From Mycolicibacterium sp. CBMA 234 (lineage in GTDB: Bacteria; Actinomycetota; Actinomycetes; Mycobacteriales; Mycobacteriaceae): a stretch of 64,000 nucleotides of DNA. The notes below the pieces were generated by a model. That model was not told the origin of the DNA. It did not search any database and saw only the letters and a list, made by a program, of their open reading frames with translations. Positions 43,054-52,222 of this stretch are shown here, piece after piece. Each line of letters starts with the position of its first letter. Position 1 is the first letter of the stretch. A program made the translations under genes and the position numbers. Location of the stretch: contig NZ_MPKW01000005.1 in the NCBI RefSeq assembly GCF_009729415.1, positions 1 to 64,000 on the forward strand, given 5' to 3'.

Positions 43054-44774
43054 GTCGACCACGCATCCTGATCCGCGGTGACGGCCCTGCCGTAGCGCGC
43101 CTCGGCCAGCTCGCGAAATCGCGCCAACACTGGCTCGTCGCCGGGCTCCATCTGCAGCGGCGGCAGTGGCCCGAGCCGGGTGAGTCCGCCGCCACCGACA
43201 CTGACGGGGCCCGCGGCGACCGGCGCGAGCTGCTCGACATCGATGGCCGGGGCGGCCGTGGTGGACACCCGGGACCACTCGAGTATCGGGTCGGCCGCGG
43301 CGTCGACACTGAATGCGCCTCGTGCACTGTGGTATTCGATGAGTTCGCCGACCAACGCCGAATCCTGCGACTCCCAGGCCACCGCGAAGGCGCCGGCCAA
43401 CAGCGGCGCGGCCACTCCGGCGGCCCACCGAGAGCGGGCGTCGGCGTCGGTAATCGAGTACCGCACCGAGTCGACGGCAAGCGCCGCGGGGATCTTCAGG
43501 TCGGCCGCGGTGGCCAATTTGGCTATCCCGGAACGGTATTGGTCAGTGCCGGGCTCGGCACTCCACACCCCGAGCGCCTCGCGGTACCGCGTCTCGGCCT
43601 GCTGCCAGGTGTCGGTCGGGGCGCCTGCGGCATCAAAGCCGAGGTCGGCCAACGCTTCCGCCCGCCAGACGGTGCCGAGCTGGTCGTCGAGTCGCGCGTA
43701 CTGCAGCCAACTGCTCCGCGGCGAGGAATCCAGACAATCGCGGGCCTCGGCGATCAACCCCCGGGCCTCCTCGTAGAGACCCCGGAAGATGGCGATCCAG
43801 CTGCGCTGCAACAGAATGCGGTGCACATGCAGTGGCTTGCCCAGTTCGCGCCAGTGCCGTTCGGCGTGGCCCCAGCACTCGTCGGCGGCCTCCAACGCGC
43901 CGGCCGCCAGCCGGGTCAGCCCGAAGTACAACCAGCTCCGCGATACCTCGTGGGCGCGCGCCTGCCGGGCGATCTCCGGATATGCGGCGGCGACCAGCGC
44001 CTCGGTGCCCTCGCGGTCGCCCGTCGCCCAACTCACCGCCGCGCGTTCCAATTGTGCTCGGGCCGTGGCCAATTGCCAGCCGTGGGTCTGTGCCCGGGCT
44101 TCCGCGCGGCGAAGCCACGGCAACGCCTCGGCCACCCGGCCGGTTTCGGTGCAGAACCGCGCATAGCCGAGCGCGCCGGTAAGCCAGAGGTATTCACGGG
44201 CAGCGTCGTCGACCGGCGCGGCCATCGTTGCCAGCACCTGCTCCCACAGCGGCACCGAACGGACATGAAGATCGTCATCGCATAGCGCCAGCGCGCACAC
44301 GATACGCGCGTGCGTCAGCAGGTAGATGTGTTCGTCGTCCAGGTCGGGGTATCGGGTGTCCATGCTGTCCCCCAGCGCAATCAATGCCTGCGCTGCTCCC
44401 TCGTGGTCGCCGATGGCTGCACAAAGGCCGGTCTGCAGGAACTTGGCCCGGCGCCGGTAGCGGCACACCATGTGGTCCACGTCCTCCGGGCTCATGGTCA
44501 GCTGCGCGACGATCTCGGGCGGTGCCTGCCCAGCCCGGATGGACGCGTAGATGTCGAGGCACTCGTCGGTGCGACGAATACACTCGCGCACCCCGTCGAA
44601 CGCACTGCGGACCAGATAGATTTCGCCGAGTTGGGCGAAGACCTCGAGCATCTGGTCGTCCCGGTCGGCCGCCTCGATGGCGGGCATCAGCGACAGCAGC
44701 AGTTCCTTGGCTGTCGGCTCGTCGGCGGCGAACATCAGCGCACGAGCGCGGAGAAGTTCGTCGGTGATCGACAC
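43044..44774 (-). CDS. TPR-repeat protein, first gene of the CHAT operon
   Basis: 576 residues made of paired helices of tetratricopeptide type through about residue 480 (e.g. LEVFAQLGEIYLVRSAFDGVRECIRRTDECL, AKFLQTGLCAAIGDHEGAAQALIALGD, LTGALGYARFCTETGRVAEALPWLRRAEARA, YFGLTRLAAGALEAADECWGHAERHW). The last 90 residues are low-complexity and Pro/Gly-rich (LAPVAAGPVSVGGGGLTRLGPLPPL). GTG 44774 follows a TATGAT -10 box by six bases, so the mRNA is predicted to be leaderless. Likely scaffold or sensor for the CHAT protease encoded next. Confidence 0.85.
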   Translation of the reverse strand: MSITDELLRARALMFAADEPTAKELLLSLMPAIEAADRDDQMLEVFAQLGEIYLVRSAFDGVRECIRRTDECLDIYASIRAGQAPPEIVAQLTMSPEDVDHMVCRYRRRAKFLQTGLCAAIGDHEGAAQALIALGDSMDTRYPDLDDEHIYLLTHARIVCALALCDDDLHVRSVPLWEQVLATMAAPVDDAAREYLWLTGALGYARFCTETGRVAEALPWLRRAEARAQTHGWQLATARAQLERAAVSWATGDREGTEALVAAAYPEIARQARAHEVSRSWLYFGLTRLAAGALEAADECWGHAERHWRELGKPLHVHRILLQRSWIAIFRGLYEEARGLIAEARDCLDSSPRSSWLQYARLDDQLGTVWRAEALADLGFDAAGAPTDTWQQAETRYREALGVWSAEPGTDQYRSGIAKLATAADLKIPAALAVDSVRYSITDADARSRWAAGVAAPLLAGAFAVAWESQDSALVGELIEYHSARGAFSVDAAADPILEWSRVSTTAAPAIDVEQLAPVAAGPVSVGGGGLTRLGPLPPLQMEPGDEPVLARFRELAEARYGRAVTADQDAWSTCP

Positions 44775-44780
44775 GGCCGC

Positions 44781-44786
44781 ATCATA
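44781..44786 (-). promoter_or_regulatory. -10 box of the TPR-CHAT operon (leaderless)
   Basis: Minus-strand TATGAT (consensus-like) ends six bases before the GTG at 44774; transcription should begin at or next to that codon. No clear -35 box. It shows that the operon is not just read through from the lipoprotein gene upstream. Confidence 0.5.
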
Positions 44787-44820
44787 AGTCTGGCGAGCGC
44801 AGCGACGGGAAGACGGGCAG

Positions 44821-44850
44821 CGGGTGCACCCGACAAGATGGTTGCACCCG
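44821..44850 (-). terminator. Hairpin downstream of the LpqH-like gene
   Basis: 8-bp arms CGGGTGCA / TGCACCCG with a 14-nt loop, 27 nt after the lipoprotein stop codon and upstream of the TPR promoter. Terminator-like but without a U tract. Confidence 0.45.
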
Positions 44851-44876
44851 CGGCCCGGACGGCCCTGGCGGACATG

Positions 44877-45362
44877 TCAGCTGCAGGTCACCTTGATCTC
44901 GAAGTTCTTCGAGACCATCCCGGCCATCGGGTTCTTCATGTCGGCGCCCGCGGCCTGACCGGTGATGGTGTAGGTGCTGCCGTCGACCTTGACGTCAGCC
45001 GAACCGGTCTTCATGCCGCCCATCTCGGACACCGCCAGGGCGTTGCCGTCGACCACCAGGCCGAGGGACTGCACCTTCGGCGGCGCCGCGTCGGTCATCA
45101 CGACGCCAAGGCCCTGCGCGCCACCACCGATCGGCGCACTGGCGATGTTGATGGTGCCGCCCTGCTTCACGCAGGTCACCGTCTTCAGGTCGAGGCCGGC
45201 GAGATCCTGACCCTCGACCTTGACCTCCGTATTGCCACTGGTGCTCACCGAACCCGGGCCGGATGCCTTCGGCGTCGCCGCCTTGTCGGTGGAGCAACCG
45301 ATCAGGGTGGCACCCACGGCCAGCAGTCCAGCTCCAGCGGCGAGCGCACGATTGATGTTCAT
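44877..45362 (-). CDS. LpqH-like (19 kDa antigen family) lipoprotein
   Basis: 161-residue lipoprotein. A signal peptide ends in the lipobox LIGC with Cys23 as the acylated residue. The mature domain matches the mycobacterial 19 kDa antigen family: KVEGQDLAGLDLKTVTCVKQGGTINIAS, then GLGVVMTDAAPPKVQSLGLVVDGNALAVSE and TYTITGQAAGADMKNPMAGMVSKNFEIKVTCS, with the paired cysteines at 64 and 160. ATG 45362 was chosen because it begins the signal peptide; the longer frame to 45836 is spurious. Surface-exposed and probably immunogenic. Confidence 0.92.
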   Translation of the reverse strand: MNINRALAAGAGLLAVGATLIGCSTDKAATPKASGPGSVSTSGNTEVKVEGQDLAGLDLKTVTCVKQGGTINIASAPIGGGAQGLGVVMTDAAPPKVQSLGLVVDGNALAVSEMGGMKTGSADVKVDGSTYTITGQAAGADMKNPMAGMVSKNFEIKVTCS

Positions 45363-45461
45363 GGCAGAGGGTTTCCCTTCCTTGTACGTCGCCCCACTGG
45401 CGTCGTCGTGCGGTAAGTACATGCGGACGTCGCGGCTACCGATCCCAACTTTCTGGCGCGG

Positions 45462-45467
45462 TACGGT
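45462..45467 (+). promoter_or_regulatory. -10 box TACGGT (leaderless gene)
   Basis: TACGGT ends six bases before the ATG at 45474, placing the transcript start at the initiation codon. The same hexamer with the same spacing precedes the gene at 49989. Confidence 0.4.
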
Positions 45468-45473
45468 GAAGCC

Positions 45474-45803
45474 ATGGCCGACGAAACCGCCGCCGAGCTG
45501 CCCTCGAACGAGTCGAACGAACCGATCGACGCCGAGCTGGTGCCGCTGGATCCGGCCCCGACTCCCCTGCCCGCAGCCGGCCTGATCGGCCTTCCGGCCG
45601 ATCCCGGGTACACCTCCGACGGGGTCCCGACCTTCGAGGCCGTACGGGAGAAGATCGAGAACCGTTACGGCACAGCGATCGGCGCTGCTGAGCTGGCCGC
45701 GGAAACCCCGGAGGGCCGCTCGGTCGAGGAACAGTACGAGGCCCGGCAGAAGGCAGCCGCTGAACGGCTGGAGCAGATCCGTCGCTCGATGCACGACGAC
45801 TGA
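45474..45803 (+). CDS. Small conserved hypothetical protein
   Basis: 109 residues. The first 50 are acidic and Pro-rich and look disordered; the rest is helical and charged (FEAVREKIENRYGTAIGAAELAAETPEGRSVEEQYEARQKAAAERLEQIRRSM). It occupies the position of Rv1638A next to uvrA in M. tuberculosis, but I cannot confirm homology. One base separates it from the following winged-helix gene, so they are co-translated. Function unknown. Confidence 0.75.
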   Translation: MADETAAELPSNESNEPIDAELVPLDPAPTPLPAAGLIGLPADPGYTSDGVPTFEAVREKIENRYGTAIGAAELAAETPEGRSVEEQYEARQKAAAERLEQIRRSMHDD

Positions 45804-45804
45804 G

Positions 45805-46983
45805 ATGCGCACCTTCACCATTGCCGAGCGCCGCAATCGGTTGGCCCGGCGTCACTTCCTGAGCGACGCGGCGTCCGGCGCCGACGAGGTGACGCGGATG
45901 CTGGTCGGGCTGCACGGCACTGATCCGGCCACCCCGTATCTGTCGCTGTGGGCCCGGGTGCCGGACTTCGCCGTCGCCGATCTGGACACGGCGTTGTACG
46001 TCGACCGGAATCTGCTCAAACACATGGCTATGCGCCGGACGTTGTGGGTCGTCCATACCGCCGATCTACCCGCCGTTCAGGCCGCAGCCAGCGATCGCGT
46101 GGCCGACACCGAACGCAAGAAGCTGATCGGTAGCGTCGAGAAAGCAGGGATCGCGGACGACGGGGCCGCCTGGCTGGATCGTGCGACGGACGCGGTCCGT
46201 GGTCATCTGGCCGAGGGCGCCTTCGCGAACACCGCCACGCTGCGTGGCGAGTTGCCGGAGTTGGCCGGCGATTGGGACCCTGCACCCGGAAAGACTTGGG
46301 GCGGAAGCACTCCCGTCGCACCGCGCGTGCTGACCGTGTTGTCGGCGCAGGGGCATGTGCTGCGAGGACCGAATGACGGCACCTGGACGACGTCGCGTCC
46401 GCGGTGGGCGTCGGCCACACATTGGCTGCCCGAGCCCACTACGTCCCTGTCGGCCGGCGACGCCCGCACTGCGCTGTTGCGCGCCTGGCTGTGGACCTTC
46501 GGCCCGGCCACCGTCACCGATGTGAAGTGGTGGTTCGGCCAGACGTTGTCGTGGGCCCGCGAGGGGCTGCGCGCTATCGAGGCCATTGAGGTCGCGCTGG
46601 AAGGCAGCGATGACACGGGATTCGTGCTGCCCGACGACCTGGAGGTCGATCCTGCGGTCGCCCCGTGGGGCGCCCTGCTGCCCAGCCTGGACCCGACGAC
46701 CATGGGCTGGCAGGCCCGCGACTGGTACCTGGGGCCACATGCCGGGCAGCTGTTCGACCGCTCCGGCAATGCCGGACCCACGCTCTGGTGGGACGGCCGC
46801 GTCGTCGGCGCCTGGGGTCAGGACACCGACGGCCGAGTACAGCTGTCGTACGTCGACGACGTAGGAGCCTCGGCCCGAAAGGTGCTGCAGCGCAAGGCCT
46901 CTGAGCTGACCGGCTGGCTCGCCGGGGTGCGGATCAAGCCGCGGTTCCCGTCACCGCTGTCCACGCAGCTGACCCCGCGCTGA
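45805..46983 (+). CDS. Winged-helix DNA-binding protein (HTH_42 / YcaQ-AlkZ superfamily)
   Basis: 392 residues of the HTH_42 family, which includes the DNA glycosylases AlkZ/YcaQ that repair interstrand crosslinks. Tandem winged-helix parts are seen in ARRHFL..DEVTRMLVGLHGTDPATPYLSLWARV, the middle PRVLTVLSAQGHVLRGP, and AWLWTFGPATVTDVKWWFG; the C-terminal half has ALLPSLDPTTMGWQARDWYL and GPTLWWDGRVVGAWGQ. Where the glycosylases have their QxQ/QxD motif this protein reads LHGTDP, so activity may differ or be lost. Upstream of convergent uvrA, which fits a DNA-repair setting. Confidence 0.82.
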   Translation: MRTFTIAERRNRLARRHFLSDAASGADEVTRMLVGLHGTDPATPYLSLWARVPDFAVADLDTALYVDRNLLKHMAMRRTLWVVHTADLPAVQAAASDRVADTERKKLIGSVEKAGIADDGAAWLDRATDAVRGHLAEGAFANTATLRGELPELAGDWDPAPGKTWGGSTPVAPRVLTVLSAQGHVLRGPNDGTWTTSRPRWASATHWLPEPTTSLSAGDARTALLRAWLWTFGPATVTDVKWWFGQTLSWAREGLRAIEAIEVALEGSDDTGFVLPDDLEVDPAVAPWGALLPSLDPTTMGWQARDWYLGPHAGQLFDRSGNAGPTLWWDGRVVGAWGQDTDGRVQLSYVDDVGASARKVLQRKASELTGWLAGVRIKPRFPSPLSTQLTPR

Positions 46984-47001
46984 CAACAGACTCGACGCGC
47001 G

Positions 47002-49902
47002 CTAGGCACTCACCTTGCGCCGCTTGGCCTTTGGCGGTTCCGGTACGGCGGTCGGCAGCAGTTCGGCCAGGAATTGACCGGTGAAGCTGTCCGGGGTGGC
47101 CGCGACGTCCTCGGGAGTACCGGCTGCCACCACCGTGCCGCCACCGGCGCCACCGTGCGGCCCCATGTCGACGATCCAGTCCGAGGTCTTGATCACGTCG
47201 AGGTTGTGCTCGATCACGATGACCGTGTTGCCCTTGTCGACCAAACCGTTGATGACCTTGAGCAGCTTGCGAATGTCCTCGAAATGCAGGCCGGTGGTCG
47301 GCTCGTCGAGGATATAGACGGTGCGCCCGGTTGACCGCTTCTGGAGCTCAGCAGCCAGCTTGACGCGCTGCGCCTCACCGCCGGACAAGGTCGGGGCGGG
47401 CTGGCCCAGCCGGACGTAGCCCAGACCGACGTCGACCAACGTCTTGAGGTACCGGTGAATCGAGCTGATGGGCTCGAAGAACTCGGTGGCCTCCTCGATG
47501 GGCATATCGAGGACCTCGGAAATGGTCTTGCCCTTGTAGTGCACCTCAAGGGTTTCCCGGTTGTAGCGGGCCCCGTGGCACACCTCACACGGCACGTACA
47601 CGTCCGGCAGGAAGTTCATCTCGATCTTGATGGTGCCGTCACCCGAACACGCCTCGCAGCGGCCACCTTTCACGTTGAACGAGAACCGGCCCGGCTGATA
47701 GCCGCGGACCTTGGCCTCGGTGGTTGCCGCGAACAGCGTGCGGATCTTGTCGAACACGCCGGTATAGGTCGCCGGGTTGGACCGCGGGGTGCGGCCGATG
47801 GGCGACTGGTCGACCCGCACCAGCTTGTCCAGCTGATCAAGCCCGTTGATCCGGGTATGCCGGCCCGGTACCTGCCGCGCGCCGTTCAGCTTGTTGGCCA
47901 TGACGGTCGCCAGGATGTCGTTGACCAACGTGGACTTGCCCGAGCCGGAGACCCCAGTGACCGAGGTCAGCACGCCCAGCGGGAACGCCACGTCGACCTC
48001 TTTGAGGTTGTGCTCGCGAGCGCCCACCACAGTGATCTGCCGCTTGCGGTCGACGGGCCGCCGGATGGCCGGCACCTCGATCTGCTCCCGGCCCGAAAGG
48101 TAGGCGCCGGTAAGCGATTTGGTGTTCTCCAGCAGTTCCTTGTAGGTGCCGCTGTGCACGATCTGGCCACCGTGCTCGCCGGCGGCGGGGCCGATGTCCA
48201 CGACCCAGTCGGCATGCGCAATGGTGTCCAGGTCGTGCTCGACGACGATCAAGGTGTTGCCCAGGTCGCGTAGCCGGACCAGGGTGTCGATGAGACGGCG
48301 GTTGTCGCGTTGGTGCAACCCGATGGACGGCTCGTCCAGCACATAGAGCACGCCGACCAGACCCGAGCCGATCTGCGTGGCCAGCCGGATGCGTTGCGCT
48401 TCACCACCGGACAGCGTGCCCGCGGCCCGCGACAGCGTCAGGTAGTCGAGCCCGACGTCGAGCAGGAACCCCAGCCGGGACTGCACTTCCTTGAGCACCT
48501 GACCAGCGATGGCCTGCTCGCGGGAACCCAGCGTCAGCGCGTTGAGGAACTTCGAGCAGTCCGAGATGGACAGCTCACACACTTGCGCAATGGATTTCGC
48601 GTCGTCGTCAGCCGACAGGGTGACGGCCAGGATCTCCGGCTTGAGTCGCGTCCCGGCGCACTCGGGGCACGGGATGTCCCGCATGAAGCCCTCGTAGCGT
48701 TCCTTCATCTGCTCGGATTCGGTTTGTTCCTGGCGGCGCTGCAGGAACGCCAGCACGCCCTCGAAGTCGGCGTAGTAGGAGCGGGTGCGGCCGTACCGGT
48801 TCTTGTACCGGACGTGCACCTGGTGATCGGAGCCTTCCAGAATTGCCTTGCGCGCCTTGGCCGGCAGCTTCTTCCAGGGGGTGTCGATGTCGAAACCCAG
48901 TTCTTCGCCGAGGCCGGCCATCATCCGGGTGAAGTAGTCGGCGTTGTGGCCCATGGACCATGGCGCCACGGCGCCTTCGGCCAGCGTCAGCTCAGGGTCT
49001 GGCACGACGAGTTCGGGGTCGACTTCCTTCTTGATGCCCAGACCGGTGCACTCCGGGCAGGCGCCGTACGGCGAGTTGAACGAAAATGACCGTGGCTCAA
49101 GGTCATCGACGGCCAGCGGATGCGAGTTCGGGCACGCCAGCTTCTCCGAGAACCGCTGTTCCCGCTGCGGGTGGTTGTCGTCACGATCGACGAACTCCAG
49201 CACCACGATGCCGTCAGCGAGCCCCAGAGCGGTCTCGACCGAGTCGGTAAGCCGCTGCTTGGAGCTGGCCTTGACCGTCAACCGGTCGACGACCACCTCG
49301 ATGTCGTGCTTCTCCTGCTTCTTGAGCTTCGGCGGCTCGGTCAGCGGGTGCACCACACCGTCGACCCGCACGCGGCTGTAGCCCTGGCCGTTGAGCTTGT
49401 CGAACAGGTCGACGAACTCGCCCTTGCGGGTCCGCACCACCGGGGCAAGCACCTGGAACCGGATGCCCTCGTCCATGGCCAGCACCTGGTCGACGATCTG
49501 CTGCGGGGTCTGGCGCGCGATGCGCTCACCACAGACCGGGCAGTGCGGGGTGCCGGCGCGCGCGTAGAGCAGACGCAGGTAGTCGTACACCTCGGTGATG
49601 GTGCCGACGGTCGATCGCGGGTTGCGGTTGGTCGACTTCTGGTCGATGGAGACTGCCGGCGACAGACCCTCGATGAAGTCGACGTCCGGCTTGTCCATCT
49701 GGCCCAGGAACTGACGCGCGTAGGCCGACAACGACTCGACGTAGCGGCGCTGCCCCTCGGCGAAGATGGTGTCGAACGCGAGCGAGCTCTTACCGGACCC
49801 CGAGAGCCCGGTGAACACGATCAGCGAGTCTCTGGGCAGGTCAAGGTCGATTCCGCGCAGGTTGTGCTCACGCGCACCTTTGACGATCAGACGGTCCGAC
49901 AC
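47002..49902 (-). CDS. uvrA: Excinuclease ABC subunit A
   Basis: Damage-recognition ATPase of nucleotide excision repair. 966 residues, normal for UvrA. Two ABC ATPase modules: Walker [10 protein letters not shown] (near 32) and GVSGSGKST (near 645), signatures [12 protein letters not shown] and [12 protein letters not shown], Walker B DEPSIGLH and DEPTTGLH. The UvrB-binding region and zinc modules [16 protein letters not shown] and CEACSGDG...CEVCHG are present. GTG start at 49902. I see no clear SOS box in the 86 bp between it and the divergent hydrolase gene. Confidence 0.97.
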   Translation of the reverse strand: MSDRLIVKGAREHNLRGIDLDLPRDSLIVFTGLSGSGKSSLAFDTIFAEGQRRYVESLSAYARQFLGQMDKPDVDFIEGLSPAVSIDQKSTNRNPRSTVGTITEVYDYLRLLYARAGTPHCPVCGERIARQTPQQIVDQVLAMDEGIRFQVLAPVVRTRKGEFVDLFDKLNGQGYSRVRVDGVVHPLTEPPKLKKQEKHDIEVVVDRLTVKASSKQRLTDSVETALGLADGIVVLEFVDRDDNHPQREQRFSEKLACPNSHPLAVDDLEPRSFSFNSPYGACPECTGLGIKKEVDPELVVPDPELTLAEGAVAPWSMGHNADYFTRMMAGLGEELGFDIDTPWKKLPAKARKAILEGSDHQVHVRYKNRYGRTRSYYADFEGVLAFLQRRQEQTESEQMKERYEGFMRDIPCPECAGTRLKPEILAVTLSADDDAKSIAQVCELSISDCSKFLNALTLGSREQAIAGQVLKEVQSRLGFLLDVGLDYLTLSRAAGTLSGGEAQRIRLATQIGSGLVGVLYVLDEPSIGLHQRDNRRLIDTLVRLRDLGNTLIVVEHDLDTIAHADWVVDIGPAAGEHGGQIVHSGTYKELLENTKSLTGAYLSGREQIEVPAIRRPVDRKRQITVVGAREHNLKEVDVAFPLGVLTSVTGVSGSGKSTLVNDILATVMANKLNGARQVPGRHTRINGLDQLDKLVRVDQSPIGRTPRSNPATYTGVFDKIRTLFAATTEAKVRGYQPGRFSFNVKGGRCEACSGDGTIKIEMNFLPDVYVPCEVCHGARYNRETLEVHYKGKTISEVLDMPIEEATEFFEPISSIHRYLKTLVDVGLGYVRLGQPAPTLSGGEAQRVKLAAELQKRSTGRTVYILDEPTTGLHFEDIRKLLKVINGLVDKGNTVIVIEHNLDVIKTSDWIVDMGPHGGAGGGTVVAAGTPEDVAATPDSFTGQFLAELLPTAVPEPPKAKRRKVSA

Positions 49903-49976
49903 ACGTATCCCTTCACCAGTCTGGGCAATCCAGACACCACAGCGCCATGCTATGTGCCCCCACCGACAAGTCCCGA

Positions 49977-49982
49977 TACGGT
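49977..49982 (+). promoter_or_regulatory. -10 box TACGGT (leaderless gene)
   Basis: TACGGT followed by exactly six bases and then the ATG at 49989, identical in layout to 45462-45474. Predicts leaderless expression of the metallo-hydrolase. Confidence 0.4.
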
Positions 49983-49988
49983 GGCGTC

Positions 49989-50663
49989 ATGACCGTCGTC
50001 AATGACACCTACACCGGCCACGTCGAACCCGGCACCGCGGCACGTCGCACGCTGCCCGGCGCGACGATCGTCAAGGCATCCGTCGGCCCGATGGACAACA
50101 ACGCGTACCTCATCACTTGTTCCAACACTGGAAAAACGCTGCTCATCGACGCCGCGAACGACGGCGCGGCGCTGGTGGAGCTGATCCGGAGCCAAACGCC
50201 CGATCTGGCGCTGATCGTCACCAGCCACCAGCACTTCGACCATTGGCAGGCCCTCGCCGAAGTGACCGAAGCCACTGGCGCCCCCACCGCAGCGCACGCG
50301 CTGGATGCCGGACCGCTACCCGTGGCGCCCGACCGGATTCTGGCCGATGGCGACACCATCACGATCGGCGACCTGACCTTCGACGTCGTCCATCTCCAGG
50401 GGCATACCGAGGGCTCGGTGGCTCTGGCGCTGCGCGGCGCCGACGGCGACGTCACCCACCTCTTCACCGGCGACTGCCTGTTTCCCGGCGGCGTAGGCAA
50501 GACCTGGCAGGAAGGTGACTTCGAACGGCTGCTCGGCGACGTCAGCCGCAAGGTCTTCGACGTCTACCCCGATTCGACGGTCATCTACCCCGGCCACGGC
50601 GACGACACCACGCTCGGCACCGAGCGCCCGCATCTCGACGAGTGGCGGACGCGCGGCTGGTAG
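49989..50663 (+). CDS. Metallo-beta-lactamase-fold hydrolase, Rv1637c-like
   Basis: 224-residue glyoxalase II-like metallohydrolase. The metal ligands are clear: His80, His82, Asp84, His85 in SHQHFDHW, His139 in GHTEGS, Asp162 in FTGDCLF, and the final His in YPGHGDDT. Two metal ions are expected. ATG 49989 was chosen over the frame start at 49947 because of the promoter box six bases upstream. Divergent from uvrA as Rv1637c is in M. tuberculosis. Likely substrate is a thioester or small hydrolysable metabolite, not a beta-lactam. Confidence 0.92.
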   Translation: MTVVNDTYTGHVEPGTAARRTLPGATIVKASVGPMDNNAYLITCSNTGKTLLIDAANDGAALVELIRSQTPDLALIVTSHQHFDHWQALAEVTEATGAPTAAHALDAGPLPVAPDRILADGDTITIGDLTFDVVHLQGHTEGSVALALRGADGDVTHLFTGDCLFPGGVGKTWQEGDFERLLGDVSRKVFDVYPDSTVIYPGHGDDTTLGTERPHLDEWRTRGW

Positions 50664-50675
50664 CGGGTGGACTGG

Positions 50676-51461
50676 TCAGCTCACGCACTGACCCGTCGGC
50701 ACGGGCTGGGTGTTACCCATGGTTGCCAGCGCGGGGCTGACTTGTTTGGCGGTCAACGCGAAACCCGTGTCGGGGTCGTCTTGCGCCGCCCCGAACACCA
50801 CGCCGATGACGTGGCCGTTGGCGTCGACCACCGGACCGCCTGAATCCCCGTGTTGCACAGCCGCTCTGAGCGCATACACCTCGCGCGTCACCGTCGTGGT
50901 GCGGTAGATGTCCGGGCCGCTGAGGTTGATGACCTCGCGGACGCGGGCTGCCTTGGCGGCGTACGGGCCGCCCAGCGCATAACCCAAAGTCGCGGCGTCG
51001 GCCCCGGTTGGGGCGGGAGCGTCGGCGATGACCAAGGGATGCGTCGGCAGGTTCGGGATGTCGAGGATCGCGATGTCCAGGTTGGGGTCGAACGACACCA
51101 CCTGACCGTCGTACTTCTTGCCGTCCACATCGACTGAGACGGCGTCTGTTCCGGCGACGCCGTGCGCCGTGGTCACGATCCGGTTCGGCGCCGCCACAAA
51201 CCCGGTACCGTCCAGCTGCCGCTTGCAGCTGTGGGCGAGGGCATGAACCTTCAGCACGCTCGCCTGCGCCGCGGACACCGCGGCGTTGTGCACCACGTTG
51301 GGGTCCGGAACGGCGACCGACGCGATGGTCGTCGAGGTGGCAGACGGTGTCGCCGCATTCGTCTCGGTGTTGGACGAACGGTCACCGGTGCCGCAACCGG
51401 CGACCAATGCCGCGGCGAGCGCCACGCACGGCGCCACGGCGACAAGACGTTTACGGGCCAT
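50676..51461 (-). CDS. Trypsin-like serine protease, predicted lipoprotein
   Basis: 261 residues from ATG 51461. A signal peptide ends in the lipobox LVAGC (Cys23). A Thr/Ser-rich linker leads to a chymotrypsin-fold protease with the triad His100 (TTAHGV), Asp129 (NLDIAILD) and Ser207 (HGDSGGPV). It resembles the protease domain of MarP-type acid-resistance proteases but has a lipid anchor in place of four membrane helices. Probably cleaves or senses cell-envelope proteins. Convergent with the metallo-hydrolase gene (12 bp gap). Confidence 0.88.
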   Translation of the reverse strand: MARKRLVAVAPCVALAAALVAGCGTGDRSSNTETNAATPSATSTTIASVAVPDPNVVHNAAVSAAQASVLKVHALAHSCKRQLDGTGFVAAPNRIVTTAHGVAGTDAVSVDVDGKKYDGQVVSFDPNLDIAILDIPNLPTHPLVIADAPAPTGADAATLGYALGGPYAAKAARVREVINLSGPDIYRTTTVTREVYALRAAVQHGDSGGPVVDANGHVIGVVFGAAQDDPDTGFALTAKQVSPALATMGNTQPVPTGQCVS

Positions 51462-51482
51462 GCGCCGGAACTCTACGGGTCC

Positions 51483-51527
51483 GAAAACAGCTGTGGCCCC
51501 CGGCAGTCTCACCGGGGGCCACAGCTG
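51483..51527 (-). terminator. Strong intrinsic terminator after the universal stress protein gene
   Basis: A perfect 16-bp stem (51488-51503 with 51512-51527) with an 8-nt loop, followed on the minus strand by TTTT (51484-51487). It begins 11 bp after the stress-protein stop and insulates it from the protease gene. Confidence 0.85.
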
Positions 51528-51537
51528 AAATCCGAAC

Positions 51538-51981
51538 CTACGAGGTGTGGACGATCAGCACGTCGACCTTGGCGCGACGAGCCACGTTTGCCGGCACCGA
51601 GCCGAGCAGACGGCCCGCGATGGTGCTCAGACCAACGTTGCCTACCACCAGCAGGTCAGCATTGGAGTTCTCCGCCAAGTCGACCAGCGCGTCGACGGGA
51701 GCGCCGACGACGGCCTTCTCCTCCACCTGAGTGGCACCGGCCGCCTCGGCACGGTCACGAGCTTCGCGCAGGATCGCGTAGATCGGCGCGTCGCCGGCGA
51801 CCTGGTAGCCCTCCTCTTTGAGGACATCGGCCGCACGCTGATCATCGGCGTGCGGGAAGTAGGCGGTTGCCACGACCAACTTCGCATTGGCCCCCGCGGC
51901 GATGTGGGCAGCGCGCTCCACAGCGCGCAACGACGAATCCGATCCGTCCGTACCGACGACCACGGTCTGGTAGCCGCTCAT
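51538..51981 (-). CDS. Universal stress protein, TB15.3/Rv1636-like
   Basis: 147-residue single-domain UspA protein; the M. tuberculosis counterpart Rv1636 binds cAMP. The core VVVGTDGSDSSLRAVERAAHIA, EKAVVGAPVDALVDLAENSNADLLVVGNVGLSTIAGRLLGSVPANVARRAKVDVLIVHTS is nearly identical to it, including the G-x-S/T nucleotide loop GNVGLSTIAGRLLGSV. ATG 51981 is preceded by GGGAGG at correct spacing; a TTG three bases upstream is too close to it. Ended by a strong terminator, so expressed as its own unit from the 241-bp upstream gap. Confidence 0.95.
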   Translation of the reverse strand: MSGYQTVVVGTDGSDSSLRAVERAAHIAAGANAKLVVATAYFPHADDQRAADVLKEEGYQVAGDAPIYAILREARDRAEAAGATQVEEKAVVGAPVDALVDLAENSNADLLVVGNVGLSTIAGRLLGSVPANVARRAKVDVLIVHTS

Positions 51982-52222
51982 CAATGGCCTCCCGTTATGC
52001 AGGTTTATGCGTCCGGCGTACTGTCCGGCGTCACCGCAGACAGTAGCGGCTCAGTTGCCGCCAGTGGTGCAGTTTGGCCGCACAAGTTCGCCGGGGACAC
52101 CGCGAAAAATGTGCTTTACCGGCACTGATGGTAGTGGTAGCCGCGGTGCCGGGCTTGCTAATAGTGATGTAACCGCCGGGTGTTTCCGCAGAGTGACGTG
52201 GGCCGCCTCAGCACTCAGACGG
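51982..52222. other. Upstream region of the universal stress protein gene
   Basis: 241 bp without a credible gene. It carries the stress protein's GGGAGG ribosome site (minus strand, just above 51981) and must contain its promoter, but I see no clear -35/-10 pair and no DosR-type palindrome. Confidence 0.5.

Noticed and set aside
49903..49988. LexA/SOS box upstream of uvrA
   Set aside because: No TCGAAC-N4-GTTCGA-like sequence is present in the gap between uvrA and the metallo-hydrolase gene.
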